Part shown: positions 1 to 5,404 of the stretch, in pieces
Layout of the letters: each line of letters opens with the position of its first letter
How positions within the stretch are numbered: the stretch's first letter is position 1
Assembly: GCA_027310605.1 (NCBI GenBank)
Contig: DAIDAN010000039.1
Span: 1 to 5,596 of the forward strand
Reading direction: 5' to 3'
Length of the DNA stretch: 5,596 nt
Source: Candidatus Aenigmatarchaeota archaeon
GTDB taxonomy: Archaea; Aenigmatarchaeota; Aenigmatarchaeia; Aenigmatarchaeales; DAIDAN01
Program-made: the position numbers and the translations under genes
Notes under the pieces: generated by a model
Told to the model about the DNA's origin: nothing
What the model saw: only the letters and a program-made list of their open reading frames with translations
The model's database searches: none

Positions 1-4
1 CTCC

Positions 5-871
5 CTAAGAAAGGTTGGCGAGCAGGAACACGGTGTAGCCGATCGCCACGAGGACGAGCGAGTGGCGCAGCCCCGCGAGCACCGAGCCCTCGGACATCTT
101 TCCGATCGCCACTCCGGAGAAAAGCCCCTGTATGATGATGAGGCTGCCGAAAAGGTCCCTGTATGTTTTTATGATATCCGCGGAGTTTGCGGGAGCCCCG
201 GTTTCGGCAACGCCTATGCCGCCGATCAATGTTGGCATGAGGAATTTTTGCAAGCCTATTATCACGCCGAGGAAGATGAAAAATATCGTGTATCCCGTGA
301 GCATCTGCGCAAAAATATGGGACGACCTCTCTTGTTTTATCTTGTCTATCTCCGTTATGCTTTTCGCGACAGCCTCCATCACGCTCTGGATGTTGCCGCC
401 GCCCCTATGAGTCTCGATTATAGTCGAGACAGTCCTCTTCATCACGCCGCTGCCGGAGCGCTCCGCGAACTTCTCGAGTATCTCCTCGAAGGGCACGCCC
501 CATTCTATCTGCATCGCTATCTTCTTCGCGTCGGGCGTGAGCGCGCCGTACTCGTTCCTCTTGGTGTTCTTGATTGCCTGCGGAAGCGTCATTCCCGCGG
601 CAAGCGCGTCCGAGATGTCCCTCAGGAAATCGGGGAATCTCGACTCTATCTCCTTGGAGTGCGCGTATTCCTCGTACATCAGTATCAAGGACGGGCCCAT
701 GATTACCGCCGCAACCACGAGGCTCAGCGTGGTGAAAACCTGCGAGTTCGAGATGAAGAAGGCGAAGTTTACTGCGAGAATCGCGATTCCCGCGGCTATG
801 GAGGCAGCCACTACAAGCTTCGTCTTCCGCGTCTTTCCGAAAATTTTTTCAATTGTCCTGCCGTAATCCAT
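5..871 (-). CDS. T2SSF-domain membrane protein, second platform subunit (TadC / C-terminal half of FlaJ-PilC type)
   Basis: This 288-residue polytopic protein is likely one of two inner platform subunits of a type IV pilus-like or Tad-like machine. Two membrane segments near the N-terminus (about residues 18-40 and 46-66) precede a soluble helical region at about 75-185. That region carries T2SSF-like features: FPDFLRDISDALAAGMTLPQAI at its start and an ETHRGGGNIQSVMEAVA stretch around 153-169. Further membrane segments lie at about 190-214, 241-257 and 269-286. ATG at 871 is preferred over the in-frame GTG at 880, because that GTG is part of the ribosome binding site GTGAT with nine bases from its G to the ATG. 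The gene ends in TAG and lies 134 nt downstream of the other T2SSF gene. No clear terminator separates the two, so co-transcription is plausible. Family level is well supported; which machine it serves is inferred from the neighbours. Confidence 0.85.
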   Translation of the reverse strand: MDYGRTIEKIFGKTRKTKLVVAASIAAGIAILAVNFAFFISNSQVFTTLSLVVAAVIMGPSLILMYEEYAHSKEIESRFPDFLRDISDALAAGMTLPQAIKNTKRNEYGALTPDAKKIAMQIEWGVPFEEILEKFAERSGSGVMKRTVSTIIETHRGGGNIQSVMEAVAKSITEIDKIKQERSSHIFAQMLTGYTIFFIFLGVIIGLQKFLMPTLIGGIGVAETGAPANSADIIKTYRDLFGSLIIIQGLFSGVAIGKMSEGSVLAGLRHSLVLVAIGYTVFLLANLS

Positions 872-875
872 AAAA

Positions 876-880
876 ATCAC
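876..880 (-). promoter_or_regulatory. Ribosome binding site GTGAT that decides the start of the TadC-like gene
   Basis: GTGAT matches the part of the archaeal Shine-Dalgarno consensus (GGAGGTGAT) that pairs with the 16S 3' end. Its first G lies nine bases before ATG 871. The GTG is in frame and could be miscalled as a start. Confidence 0.6.
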
Positions 881-992
881 GAATTACCAATCAGTTTCGG
901 TTGCAAGTGCCTTGATGGCCGTCTTGATTTTGTGATTTCGATTGATAATGAAAAGCCGTTCTATTTTTTGCAATTCATATTTTTGTAATTCA

Positions 993-1011
993 AATCATAA
1001 TGTAATCATAA
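993..1011. repeat. Short direct repeat AATCATAA, two copies, over the 3' end of the TadB-like gene
   Basis: AATCATAA at 993-1000 and 1004-1011 is separated by TGT. The second copy overlaps the TGA stop codon at 1006-1008. The repeat is short and AT-rich, so it may be chance; no function can be read from it. Confidence 0.35.
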
Positions 1012-1983
1012 CTCCGGCTGCGTGAGGTGAACGAAAAGTATGAAGATGATGTTCACGGCAGGTATCAGCAGGTAGATTCCCAAATCCATGATTCCAAGCC
1101 TGTAAGTTCCCGCAAAAAAGTCGCCGCTCCCCGTTATCTGTATCCCCATCAGCTCGCCGCCTATCATGCTCATTATCGCGAGTATCGCTATCAGGAACAG
1201 CGGCGCCATTATCATGATCGCGGTGTAAAAGTCCGCGTAAGTCGAGAGCACTTCAAGATATTTCTCCCTTTTTATCCTGTACTCGAACAGCGCCTTGTCG
1301 GATTGCGCTTTCAGGAAAGACTTCAGGCTGCCGCCGGTCTCTATCACCGAGACCATGCCGTCAAGAAAATCCTTGAAAGCGGGCGAGGGGGTGCGCTTGG
1401 AGACTTCCTTTATCGAGGTGACCACATCGAGCCCGAACGCCTCGATGTTCCTGACTATCTTCTCCGCCTCGTCGGAAAGACTCCCGTAATCGCCGAATCC
1501 CGTGAGCAGCCTGAACATCACGGAGGGCGGAACCCCGCTGCTTGCTATCGCGGACATGTGGTTTATCGCGAACGGCATGTTCGCTTCAATGCTCCTCTTC
1601 CTGCTGCCCGCCTCAGATATGGGATAAAGATAGCCCATGGCAAAGACCGCGGCTGCAACGCCCGCGGATGCGGCAAGGCTGTAAAGGATGGAGGGGAAAA
1701 AATCCGCTTTCAAGACGGCAAGGAAAAGTATGAGCGAGGCGAAAAAACCAGCAGCGAATCCCGAGGATGAGAGGAAAAAAATCAGCGAGACATAGGTGCG
1801 GAAAAGGATTTTCATGTCGGATTCGGAAACGGCTTTCCTGACGGGCTCGAAATTCGAGGAATACCTGTCGGCGTATTTCCCGAAGAGCCTGACTCCGAGG
1901 GCTTTTATCTCCGCATGCCCGTCCTTCTTCTCGCGCTTTTGCGGCGCTCCTTCTTTTTGGGCTTCGCTTTTCTTGGCAGCCAT
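1006..1983 (-). CDS. T2SSF-domain membrane protein, first platform subunit (TadB / N-terminal half of FlaJ-PilC type)
   Basis: This 325-residue protein has a lysine-rich, hydrophilic N-terminal tail (about residues 1-55). Hydrophobic segments follow at about 61-91 and 96-121. A cytoplasmic helical region of about 130-245 contains T2SSF-like features: MPFAINHMSAIASSGVPPS near 136-154 and ETGGSLKSFL near 215-224. Two membrane segments close the protein at about 252-276 and 301-320. This is the expected shape of the platform protein on which a FlaI/TadA-type ATPase acts. ATG 1983 is the best start: a TATA box is centred 26 nt upstream and no ribosome binding site precedes the ATG, which suggests a leaderless transcript. 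Together with the downstream 288-residue protein it would equal one double-domain FlaJ/PilC protein in total size. The machine it belongs to is inferred. Confidence 0.87.
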   Translation of the reverse strand: MAAKKSEAQKEGAPQKREKKDGHAEIKALGVRLFGKYADRYSSNFEPVRKAVSESDMKILFRTYVSLIFFLSSSGFAAGFFASLILFLAVLKADFFPSILYSLAASAGVAAAVFAMGYLYPISEAGSRKRSIEANMPFAINHMSAIASSGVPPSVMFRLLTGFGDYGSLSDEAEKIVRNIEAFGLDVVTSIKEVSKRTPSPAFKDFLDGMVSVIETGGSLKSFLKAQSDKALFEYRIKREKYLEVLSTYADFYTAIMIMAPLFLIAILAIMSMIGGELMGIQITGSGDFFAGTYRLGIMDLGIYLLIPAVNIIFILFVHLTQPEL

Positions 1984-2004
1984 AGCGATAAATTGAGAAA
2001 TCTG

Positions 2005-2013
2005 TTATATAAT
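2005..2013 (-). promoter_or_regulatory. TATA box for a leaderless transcript of the TadB-like gene
   Basis: On the minus strand the sequence reads ATTATATAA, preceded by the purine-rich GAAAAAC, which resembles a BRE. Its centre is 26 nt upstream of ATG 1983, the standard archaeal distance from TATA to transcription start. Transcription would therefore begin at or next to the A of the start codon, and there is no Shine-Dalgarno match in the gap. Confidence 0.65.
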
Positions 2014-2024
2014 GTTTTTCTAAT

Positions 2025-2082
2025 ATGCACAAAAACGCTTTGCGTTTTTGGCATGCCGAAAATCTTTCAGATTTTCGTGCAT
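2025..2082. repeat. Two-hairpin triloop repeat cluster
   Basis: Two adjacent perfect hairpins, each with a 9-bp stem and a 3-nt loop. The first has arms CAAAAACGC (2030-2038) and GCGTTTTTG (2042-2050) with loop TTT. The second has arms CGAAAATCT (2057-2065) and AGATTTTCG (2069-2077) with loop TTC. They are joined by the self-complementary linker GCATGC. The outer flanks ATGCA (2025-2029) and TGCAT (2078-2082) also pair, closing the unit. It lies between the KaiC-like gene and the TadB-like promoter. It shares stem bases with the larger array at the right end of the window. Each hairpin has an A-run in the left arm and a T-run in the right arm on either strand, so a bidirectional terminator role is possible but unproven. 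Confidence 0.85.
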
Positions 2083-2158
2083 GGTTTGAACATCCAAAAT
2101 CAGGACGGCTCATTATCGCTTGAGCTGAATTGTCAGAACGGCCGTTAAATGTTTTGTC

Positions 2159-2171
2159 GCAACGCTGTTGC
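2159..2171. repeat. Small triloop hairpin downstream of the KaiC-like gene
   Basis: GCAAC (2159-2163), loop GCT, GTTGC (2167-2171) forms a 5-bp stem with a triloop. A perfect 10-base palindrome AACGGCCGTT lies nearby at 2137-2146. Both sit just past the end of the KaiC-like gene, but neither is followed by a T-run on the minus strand, so they are not a convincing terminator. They may be unrelated to the larger triloop clusters. Confidence 0.35.
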
Positions 2172-2202
2172 CGTTTCCATAATCTGATTCGTATTTCTAT
2201 TG

Positions 2203-2919
2203 CTACAATCCGCCCGCGTAAGCTTCCTCGTTCGGGTAGACCACCAAGCCCTTGTGGGTTATGCGATAGGGGTGCAGCTTTTGCGAGTGGTCGGAGCCGC
2301 GCAGCTTCCAGACCGCCAGGCTGCGGCTGTACTGCGAGTCAGCGCGCGTGTAATAAAGCACGATGACTCCGTCCGCCACGAACTCCTCCACGCCGAAGCG
2401 CGACAGGTTCTTCTGCTCCGCGAGAATCTCCGAAAGCATCAGAGTGGTGCAGCCGAGCCTGTGCAGGACAGTGCTAAGACCGAAGATTATCTTCCTTATT
2501 TCCGGGACATCCCGCACATACATCCCGAGCGCGGATATCGAGTCTATGACCACGCGTCTTGCCTTTGTTTTTCTTATCGCGTTCTCGAGCATTTCTATTA
2601 TGTCCTCCACATGGTAGGGGTCGTATTTCACGAAAAAAACTTTTCCCTTCCTTTCCAGATCCTCGAAGTCCCAGCCGAAGATTTTCGCGTTCGCCTTCAG
2701 GCTTTCCGGCGTCTCCTCGAATGTCACATATATCGAGCTTTCGCCTTCCTGCGCGCCGTTGTAAATGAACTGCAGCGCCAGCAAAGTCTTTCCCGTGCCG
2801 CATGTCCCGGTCAGAAGAGTTAGTGAGCCCTTCGGTATCCCCCCGGAAAGCAGCTCGTCCAGCCCGGGCACGCCCGTACTCACGCGATTCTCTTTCCCGC
2901 TCTCCTTTTTTTCAGGCAT
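2203..2919 (-). CDS. Single-domain KaiC/RAD55-family ATPase
   Basis: This 238-residue soluble protein is a RecA-fold ATPase of the KaiC type. It opens with the family signature STGVPGLDELLSGGIPKGS (about residues 14-32). Walker A is GTCGTGKT (38-45, with K44 and T45). The glutamate pair sits in VTFEETP (E68, E69), the Walker B strand is RRVVIDS (D126), and the C-terminal RGSDHS (207-212) is followed by PYRITHKGLVVYP. One KaiC domain of normal length is present, unlike the doubled cyanobacterial clock protein. It lies between a pilus-type ATPase and two platform proteins, where archaella carry the KaiC-related ArlH, so a regulatory partner of the motor is a reasonable inference. ATG 2919 is chosen because GTGAT lies at the usual spacing. 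In-frame ATG 2949 or TTG 2958 would add 10 or 13 residues before the conserved domain. It could also be an unrelated signalling KaiC homologue. Confidence 0.88.
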   Translation of the reverse strand: MPEKKESGKENRVSTGVPGLDELLSGGIPKGSLTLLTGTCGTGKTLLALQFIYNGAQEGESSIYVTFEETPESLKANAKIFGWDFEDLERKGKVFFVKYDPYHVEDIIEMLENAIRKTKARRVVIDSISALGMYVRDVPEIRKIIFGLSTVLHRLGCTTLMLSEILAEQKNLSRFGVEEFVADGVIVLYYTRADSQYSRSLAVWKLRGSDHSQKLHPYRITHKGLVVYPNEEAYAGGL

Positions 2920-2923
2920 CGAT

Positions 2924-2928
2924 ATCAC
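2924..2928 (-). promoter_or_regulatory. Ribosome binding site GTGAT that decides the start of the KaiC-like gene
   Basis: GTGAT lies with its first G nine bases before ATG 2919, the same spacing as at three other genes in the window. This favours 2919 over the upstream in-frame ATG at 2949. Confidence 0.55.
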
Positions 2929-2971
2929 TTCAATATGGATTGTTTTCATTTGCGCCAAATAGGCGTTTCGC

Positions 2972-2981
2972 CATTAAATCG
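2972..2981 (-). promoter_or_regulatory. Weak TATA-like element upstream of the KaiC-like gene
   Basis: The minus strand reads CGATTTAATG here. A transcription start about 26 nt downstream would fall near 2950, giving a leader of roughly 30 nt to ATG 2919, or a leaderless mRNA at ATG 2949. A better TATA match on the same strand (GCATATAAAAAAT, about 3111-3123) would give a leader of about 170 nt. Which one is used cannot be decided by eye. Confidence 0.3.
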
Positions 2982-3075
2982 CATTTGCGTTTCTGGAATT
3001 TTTCGTATTGATTTCACTTCAAACATTACGAATTGGTTTTTCATTTTCGCCATCAGAATTTTTTGCGAGGTTTTA

Positions 3076-3096
3076 TTTTCAAATTATGGCTTGAAT
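3076..3096. repeat. 21-nt dispersed repeat, copy upstream of the KaiC-like gene
   Basis: The plus strand reads TTTTCAAATTATGGCTTGAA followed by T. It matches the copy at 5466-5486 at 20 of 21 positions. The core is an interrupted inverted repeat, TTCAA and TTGAA separated by 8 nt. It lies in the AT-rich gap of 247 nt between the secretion ATPase and the KaiC-like gene. An operator or a remnant of a mobile repeat are both possible. Confidence 0.7.
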
Positions 3097-3166
3097 GCAA
3101 CAAATGCAATATTTTTTATATGCGCAACATTATTTCTAAATTTATTGACCAATCCCGCATATTAAC

Positions 3167-4888
3167 CTAATCAATCCCCGCCTGCCTCAAAACTTTTTCC
3201 GGGTTCTTGTGATAATCGGAAAGCACTTCCGCGACGCGGATGTAGTTCGTTATCCCCTGCTTCCGCATCCACTCGAGCACCTTCTTCCTGCGCTCCATCT
3301 CCAGCCTTAGCTGCTCCAGCGAGGTCCCCTTGCTCTTGGAAATCTTCTGGAACATAATCGCGGACTCGTTGAACTGAAAGCTGTCCGAGGAGGGCAGCCA
3401 GGCGAAAACCTTGTTCGTGTTCGCGGTGCCCGTGACACTGTCCAGCGATTCAATCTCCGAGATCTCCTTCACGCGGCGCGCGGACTTGTTTATCTCCCGC
3501 GCGTGCACCATTATTATTATCATGTCTAGCGTCTCGATGAGGCTCGGCGAAAGCTCGATCGGCGGCGTCTCAAGCCTGTGTATCACATCGTCCACTTTGC
3601 CGGCGTGCATCGTGCCGATGGAAGGATGGCCCGCAGCCATTCCCTGGAACATCACATAAGCCTCCGCGCCCCGCACCTCCCCGACTATCACATAGTCAGG
3701 GTTCTGCCTGAAGCTCTCCTTGAGCAGGTCGAACATCGTGACCTCGCCGTATTTTCCTTCCGCGGTGGCTGCGCCAAACCCCACCCTCGAGGCCGAAGGT
3801 ATCCAGTTCTCGTGCGGCAGCTGCAATTCCCGCGTGTCCTCTATCGAGATAATTTTAGACTCGCGCGGTATGAAGATGGAAAGCGCATTCAGGAACGAGG
3901 TCTTGCCCGTGGCAACGCCCCCGCATATCAGAATGGATGCGCCGTTCTCCACGGCCAGCCAGAGATACGCGAGCATCTCCGAGTCCGCGGTGCCGTTTTC
4001 AAGCATGTCAATCGGCGAGAACGGCTCCTCCGCGAATTTCCTTATCGAGAAAGTGGGGCCGCGTGTTGTGACATCCCCGGCGAGCGAGGCCTGCACCCGT
4101 GAGCCGTCCGGCAGGGTCCCGTCAAGCAGGGGCTCCGCATAGCTTATGTAGCGGTTGCATCTCTCTGAAAGCTTCACCACGAAATCCCGCAATATTTCCA
4201 AATCGCTGAAGACTATGTTCGTGCGGAGCGAGCCGAACTTCTTGTGCACCACATAAAGCGGCACCCCGATGCCGTCGCAGCCTATGTCCTCTATGTTCGG
4301 GTCATGCATGAGCGGCTCTATCTCGTTGAGCCCCACGAAATTCCTGTACACACGGTACAGCAGCCTTATGTACTGCCCCCTCGTGAGGGCGAGTCCGTAT
4401 TCGGAAATTATCCTGCGCATGAACCCTTCCACATAATTTACCGCAAATTCCGGGCTTTTTATCGCGGAAAGCTCCACATCCACAACCTCCATCAGCCCCT
4501 TTATTATTTTCGAGTATGTTTCCATGTCCTTTTTTCCGAGCTCGGGCTCCATCACATTGTAAACCAGCTCCCTGCCCTTTTCGCTCCAGGAAATTCTCGC
4601 GTACGCGTAAGGCTCGAGAAGCGGGTATCGCACATCGATATGCGAAGGGTCGGCGTCCTTGCTGACTGATATCAGGCGCTTCGGTTCCCTTATCACGAAG
4701 CCTTCCGGCTGCGCGATTTTCTGATTCGTCCTCACAAGCGCGCCGCGCAGGCTTTTCAGCTTTTCAAGAATAGACGGCGTTTTCCGCTGCCCTGCTTTCG
4801 AAGCATTTGCAATTTCCGCGGCAGGCAGCGGCTGCATGGGATGCCCGTCCGCTTCCGCCTGCTTTTCCTCCCTTTTTTTGAAAAGCAT
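3167..4888 (-). CDS. Type II/IV secretion-type hexameric ATPase (GspE/TadA/FlaI family), pilus or Tad-like assembly motor
   Basis: This 573-residue cytoplasmic protein is the assembly ATPase of a pilus-like machine. A charged, probably disordered N-terminus (about residues 1-60) precedes the N-terminal domain. That domain carries the archaeal signature IEPLMHDPNIEDIGCDG (about 190-206) and the following VPLYVVHKKFGS. The core has Walker A GGVATGKT (K329, T330), the Asp box IEDTREL (349-355), Walker B YVIVGEVRG (E404, R406), and the His box AAGHPSIGTMHA (H421, H428). All key residues are present. A charged helical tail (about 517-565, ending in NPEKVL) is typical of the archaeal branch. ATG 4888 is preferred; the in-frame GTG at 4897 is part of the ribosome binding site. 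Length and sequence fit the archaeal FlaI/TadA-like group. Whether the product is a pilus, archaellum-like filament or secretion system is open, since no pilin is in view. Confidence 0.93.
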   Translation of the reverse strand: MLFKKREEKQAEADGHPMQPLPAAEIANASKAGQRKTPSILEKLKSLRGALVRTNQKIAQPEGFVIREPKRLISVSKDADPSHIDVRYPLLEPYAYARISWSEKGRELVYNVMEPELGKKDMETYSKIIKGLMEVVDVELSAIKSPEFAVNYVEGFMRRIISEYGLALTRGQYIRLLYRVYRNFVGLNEIEPLMHDPNIEDIGCDGIGVPLYVVHKKFGSLRTNIVFSDLEILRDFVVKLSERCNRYISYAEPLLDGTLPDGSRVQASLAGDVTTRGPTFSIRKFAEEPFSPIDMLENGTADSEMLAYLWLAVENGASILICGGVATGKTSFLNALSIFIPRESKIISIEDTRELQLPHENWIPSASRVGFGAATAEGKYGEVTMFDLLKESFRQNPDYVIVGEVRGAEAYVMFQGMAAGHPSIGTMHAGKVDDVIHRLETPPIELSPSLIETLDMIIIMVHAREINKSARRVKEISEIESLDSVTGTANTNKVFAWLPSSDSFQFNESAIMFQKISKSKGTSLEQLRLEMERRKKVLEWMRKQGITNYIRVAEVLSDYHKNPEKVLRQAGID

Positions 4889-4892
4889 TTGT

Positions 4893-4897
4893 ATCAC
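4893..4897 (-). promoter_or_regulatory. Ribosome binding site GTGAT that decides the start of the secretion ATPase gene
   Basis: The minus strand reads AAAGTGATACAA directly before ATG 4888, with the G of GTGAT nine bases upstream. The in-frame GTG here is better read as a ribosome binding site than as the start codon. Confidence 0.6.
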
Positions 4898-4918
4898 TTT
4901 ATGTCAAAAAACAAAATG

Positions 4919-4928
4919 TATAATTTAA
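4919..4928 (-). promoter_or_regulatory. TATA-like promoter element of the secretion ATPase gene
   Basis: The minus strand reads TTAAATTATA. A start 26 nt downstream would fall near 4897, giving a very short leader that just includes the ribosome binding site. It lies immediately downstream of the T6-A-T6 terminator, which fits a separate transcription unit. Confidence 0.45.
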
Positions 4929-4937
4929 TCAAAATGG

Positions 4938-4950
4938 AAAAAATAAAAAA
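4938..4950 (-). terminator. T6-A-T6 tract, candidate archaeal terminator
   Basis: The minus strand carries six T, one A and six T. Oligo-T tracts are the usual archaeal terminators. It would end transcription of eS26 and of any RNA in the structured gap, just before the ATPase promoter. Confidence 0.55.
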
Positions 4951-4970
4951 TCATTACGAGTGAATTACAA

Positions 4971-5063
4971 TACGAACCAATTGCAGGAACGCTTATCGGA
5001 TTGTTTTGAAGCAACAACCGAATCAGCGTTCCTGACTTCAATCCATAATCCTTACTGGTTGTA
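4971..5063. ncRNA. Nested three-helix structure, candidate structured RNA or 3' UTR element
   Basis: An outer helix pairs 4971-4979 with 5056-5063 (TACGAACCA with TGGTTGTA, bulged G4974). A middle 10-bp perfect helix pairs CAGGAACGCT (4984-4993) with AGCGTTCCTG (5025-5034). An inner helix pairs CGGATTGTT (4997-5005, bulged A5000) with AACAACCG (5013-5020), leaving the 7-nt loop TTGAAGC. ATTG (4980-4983) can also pair with CAAT (5039-5042), making the left strand almost continuous. Strand is uncertain. Minus is favoured because a T6-A-T6 terminator follows and eS26 precedes it. On the minus strand a TATA-like GATTATACAA (about 5059-5068) could drive a shorter form starting near 5037, which would lack the outer helix. 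No C/D boxes, ACA box or tRNA features were found, so no family is assigned. A degenerate inverted-repeat element is the alternative. Confidence 0.45.
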
Positions 5064-5072
5064 TAATCTGCA

Positions 5073-5097
5073 CAAGCAGCAATATTCCATGCTTGTT
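5073..5097. repeat. Inverted repeat just past the eS26 stop codon
   Basis: ACAAGCA and TGCTTGT form a perfect 7-bp stem over an 11-nt loop that contains AATATT. It begins within five bases of the eS26 stop on the minus strand. It may be part of the eS26 3' end or an outlying helix of the neighbouring structured region. Confidence 0.4.
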
Positions 5098-5101
5098 AAA
5101 G

Positions 5102-5398
5102 CTATTGATTGTACCTCTGCAGCATGTGCTTTTTCCTCGCGGTCTTGCCGCGCTGCACTATGCCGTGCATCCTCGCGCAGGAAGGGCAGGCGTATATCTT
5201 TTGGGAAAAGACATGTATCTGGCTGCGGTCAACCTCCTGCAGCAGTCCCGGGTCGGTAATCCTGAAACCGCGCGTCTTCGTGAAGGTCTTGTACCTCGGC
5301 ACCTTCCTGCCGCAGTATCCGCATATCACAGTTTGCTCGTGCCCGCGCGTCTTCGTGTGCACATATTTTCTCGTGAACGGAGCTCCGCTTACCGGCAT
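5102..5398 (-). CDS. rps26e: Small ribosomal subunit protein eS26
   Basis: This 98-residue basic protein matches eS26, a component of the small-subunit platform near the mRNA exit region in archaea and eukaryotes. Two zinc-ligand pairs are visible: CGYC (C26, C29), followed by RKVPRYK, and CPSC (C71, C74), followed by ARMHGIV. That layout (CxxC, VP, then a CxxCA..HGIV-type motif about 42 residues later) is the eS26 pattern. The basic tail KTARKK fits rRNA binding. The family is usually about 90-115 residues. ATG 5398 is chosen since GAGGTG lies six bases upstream. The in-frame GTG at 5407 is part of that site. The N-terminus lacks the usual run of lysines and arginines and is divergent. It is a housekeeping gene beside the pilus-like cluster, separated from it by a terminator, so a functional link is unlikely. 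Confidence 0.82.
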   Translation of the reverse strand: MPVSGAPFTRKYVHTKTRGHEQTVICGYCGRKVPRYKTFTKTRGFRITDPGLLQEVDRSQIHVFSQKIYACPSCARMHGIVQRGKTARKKHMLQRYNQ

Positions 5399-5404
5399 GA
5401 TAAA

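Noticed and set aside
62..988. Long open frame on the plus strand (308 codons), antisense to the TadC-like gene
   Set aside because: Its translation has no recognisable domain and is rich in H, R and Y, as expected for a shadow frame of a GC-rich gene. The minus-strand protein has clear T2SSF and membrane features.
1027..1770. Plus-strand open frame of 247 codons antisense to the TadB-like gene
   Set aside because: Low-complexity, H/R/Y-rich translation without a domain; it fully overlaps a supported minus-strand gene.
1613..2113. Minus-strand frame of 166 codons in another frame, overlapping the start of the TadB-like gene and the hairpin cluster
   Set aside because: It passes through the triloop hairpins and promoter, has many C, R and P residues, and conflicts with the supported gene in the neighbouring frame.
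3167..4888. Assignment as archaellum ATPase ArlI or as a DNA-transfer VirB11
   Set aside because: Motifs fit the whole FlaI/TadA/GspE group. No archaellin, ArlCDE/FG or conjugation genes are in view, so a narrower name is not supported.
4889..4970. Promoter for a plus-strand RNA using the A-rich tract at 4938-4950
   Set aside because: The tract has the right distance to 4971, but it is a poor TATA match and is better explained as an oligo-T terminator on the minus strand, where all the genes lie.
4971..5063. H/ACA guide RNA, C/D box RNA or tRNA
   Set aside because: No ACA follows the lower stem on either strand, internal loops are only 4-5 nt, no k-turn or RUGAUGA/CUGA boxes are visible, and no T-arm or acceptor pattern fits.
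4960..5101. Possible small plus-strand gene starting at GTG 4960 (about 48 codons before it runs antisense into eS26)
   Set aside because: The composition is protein-like, but there is no ribosome binding site, no recognised domain, and its bases are better explained by the nested inverted repeats. Its continuation is antisense to eS26.
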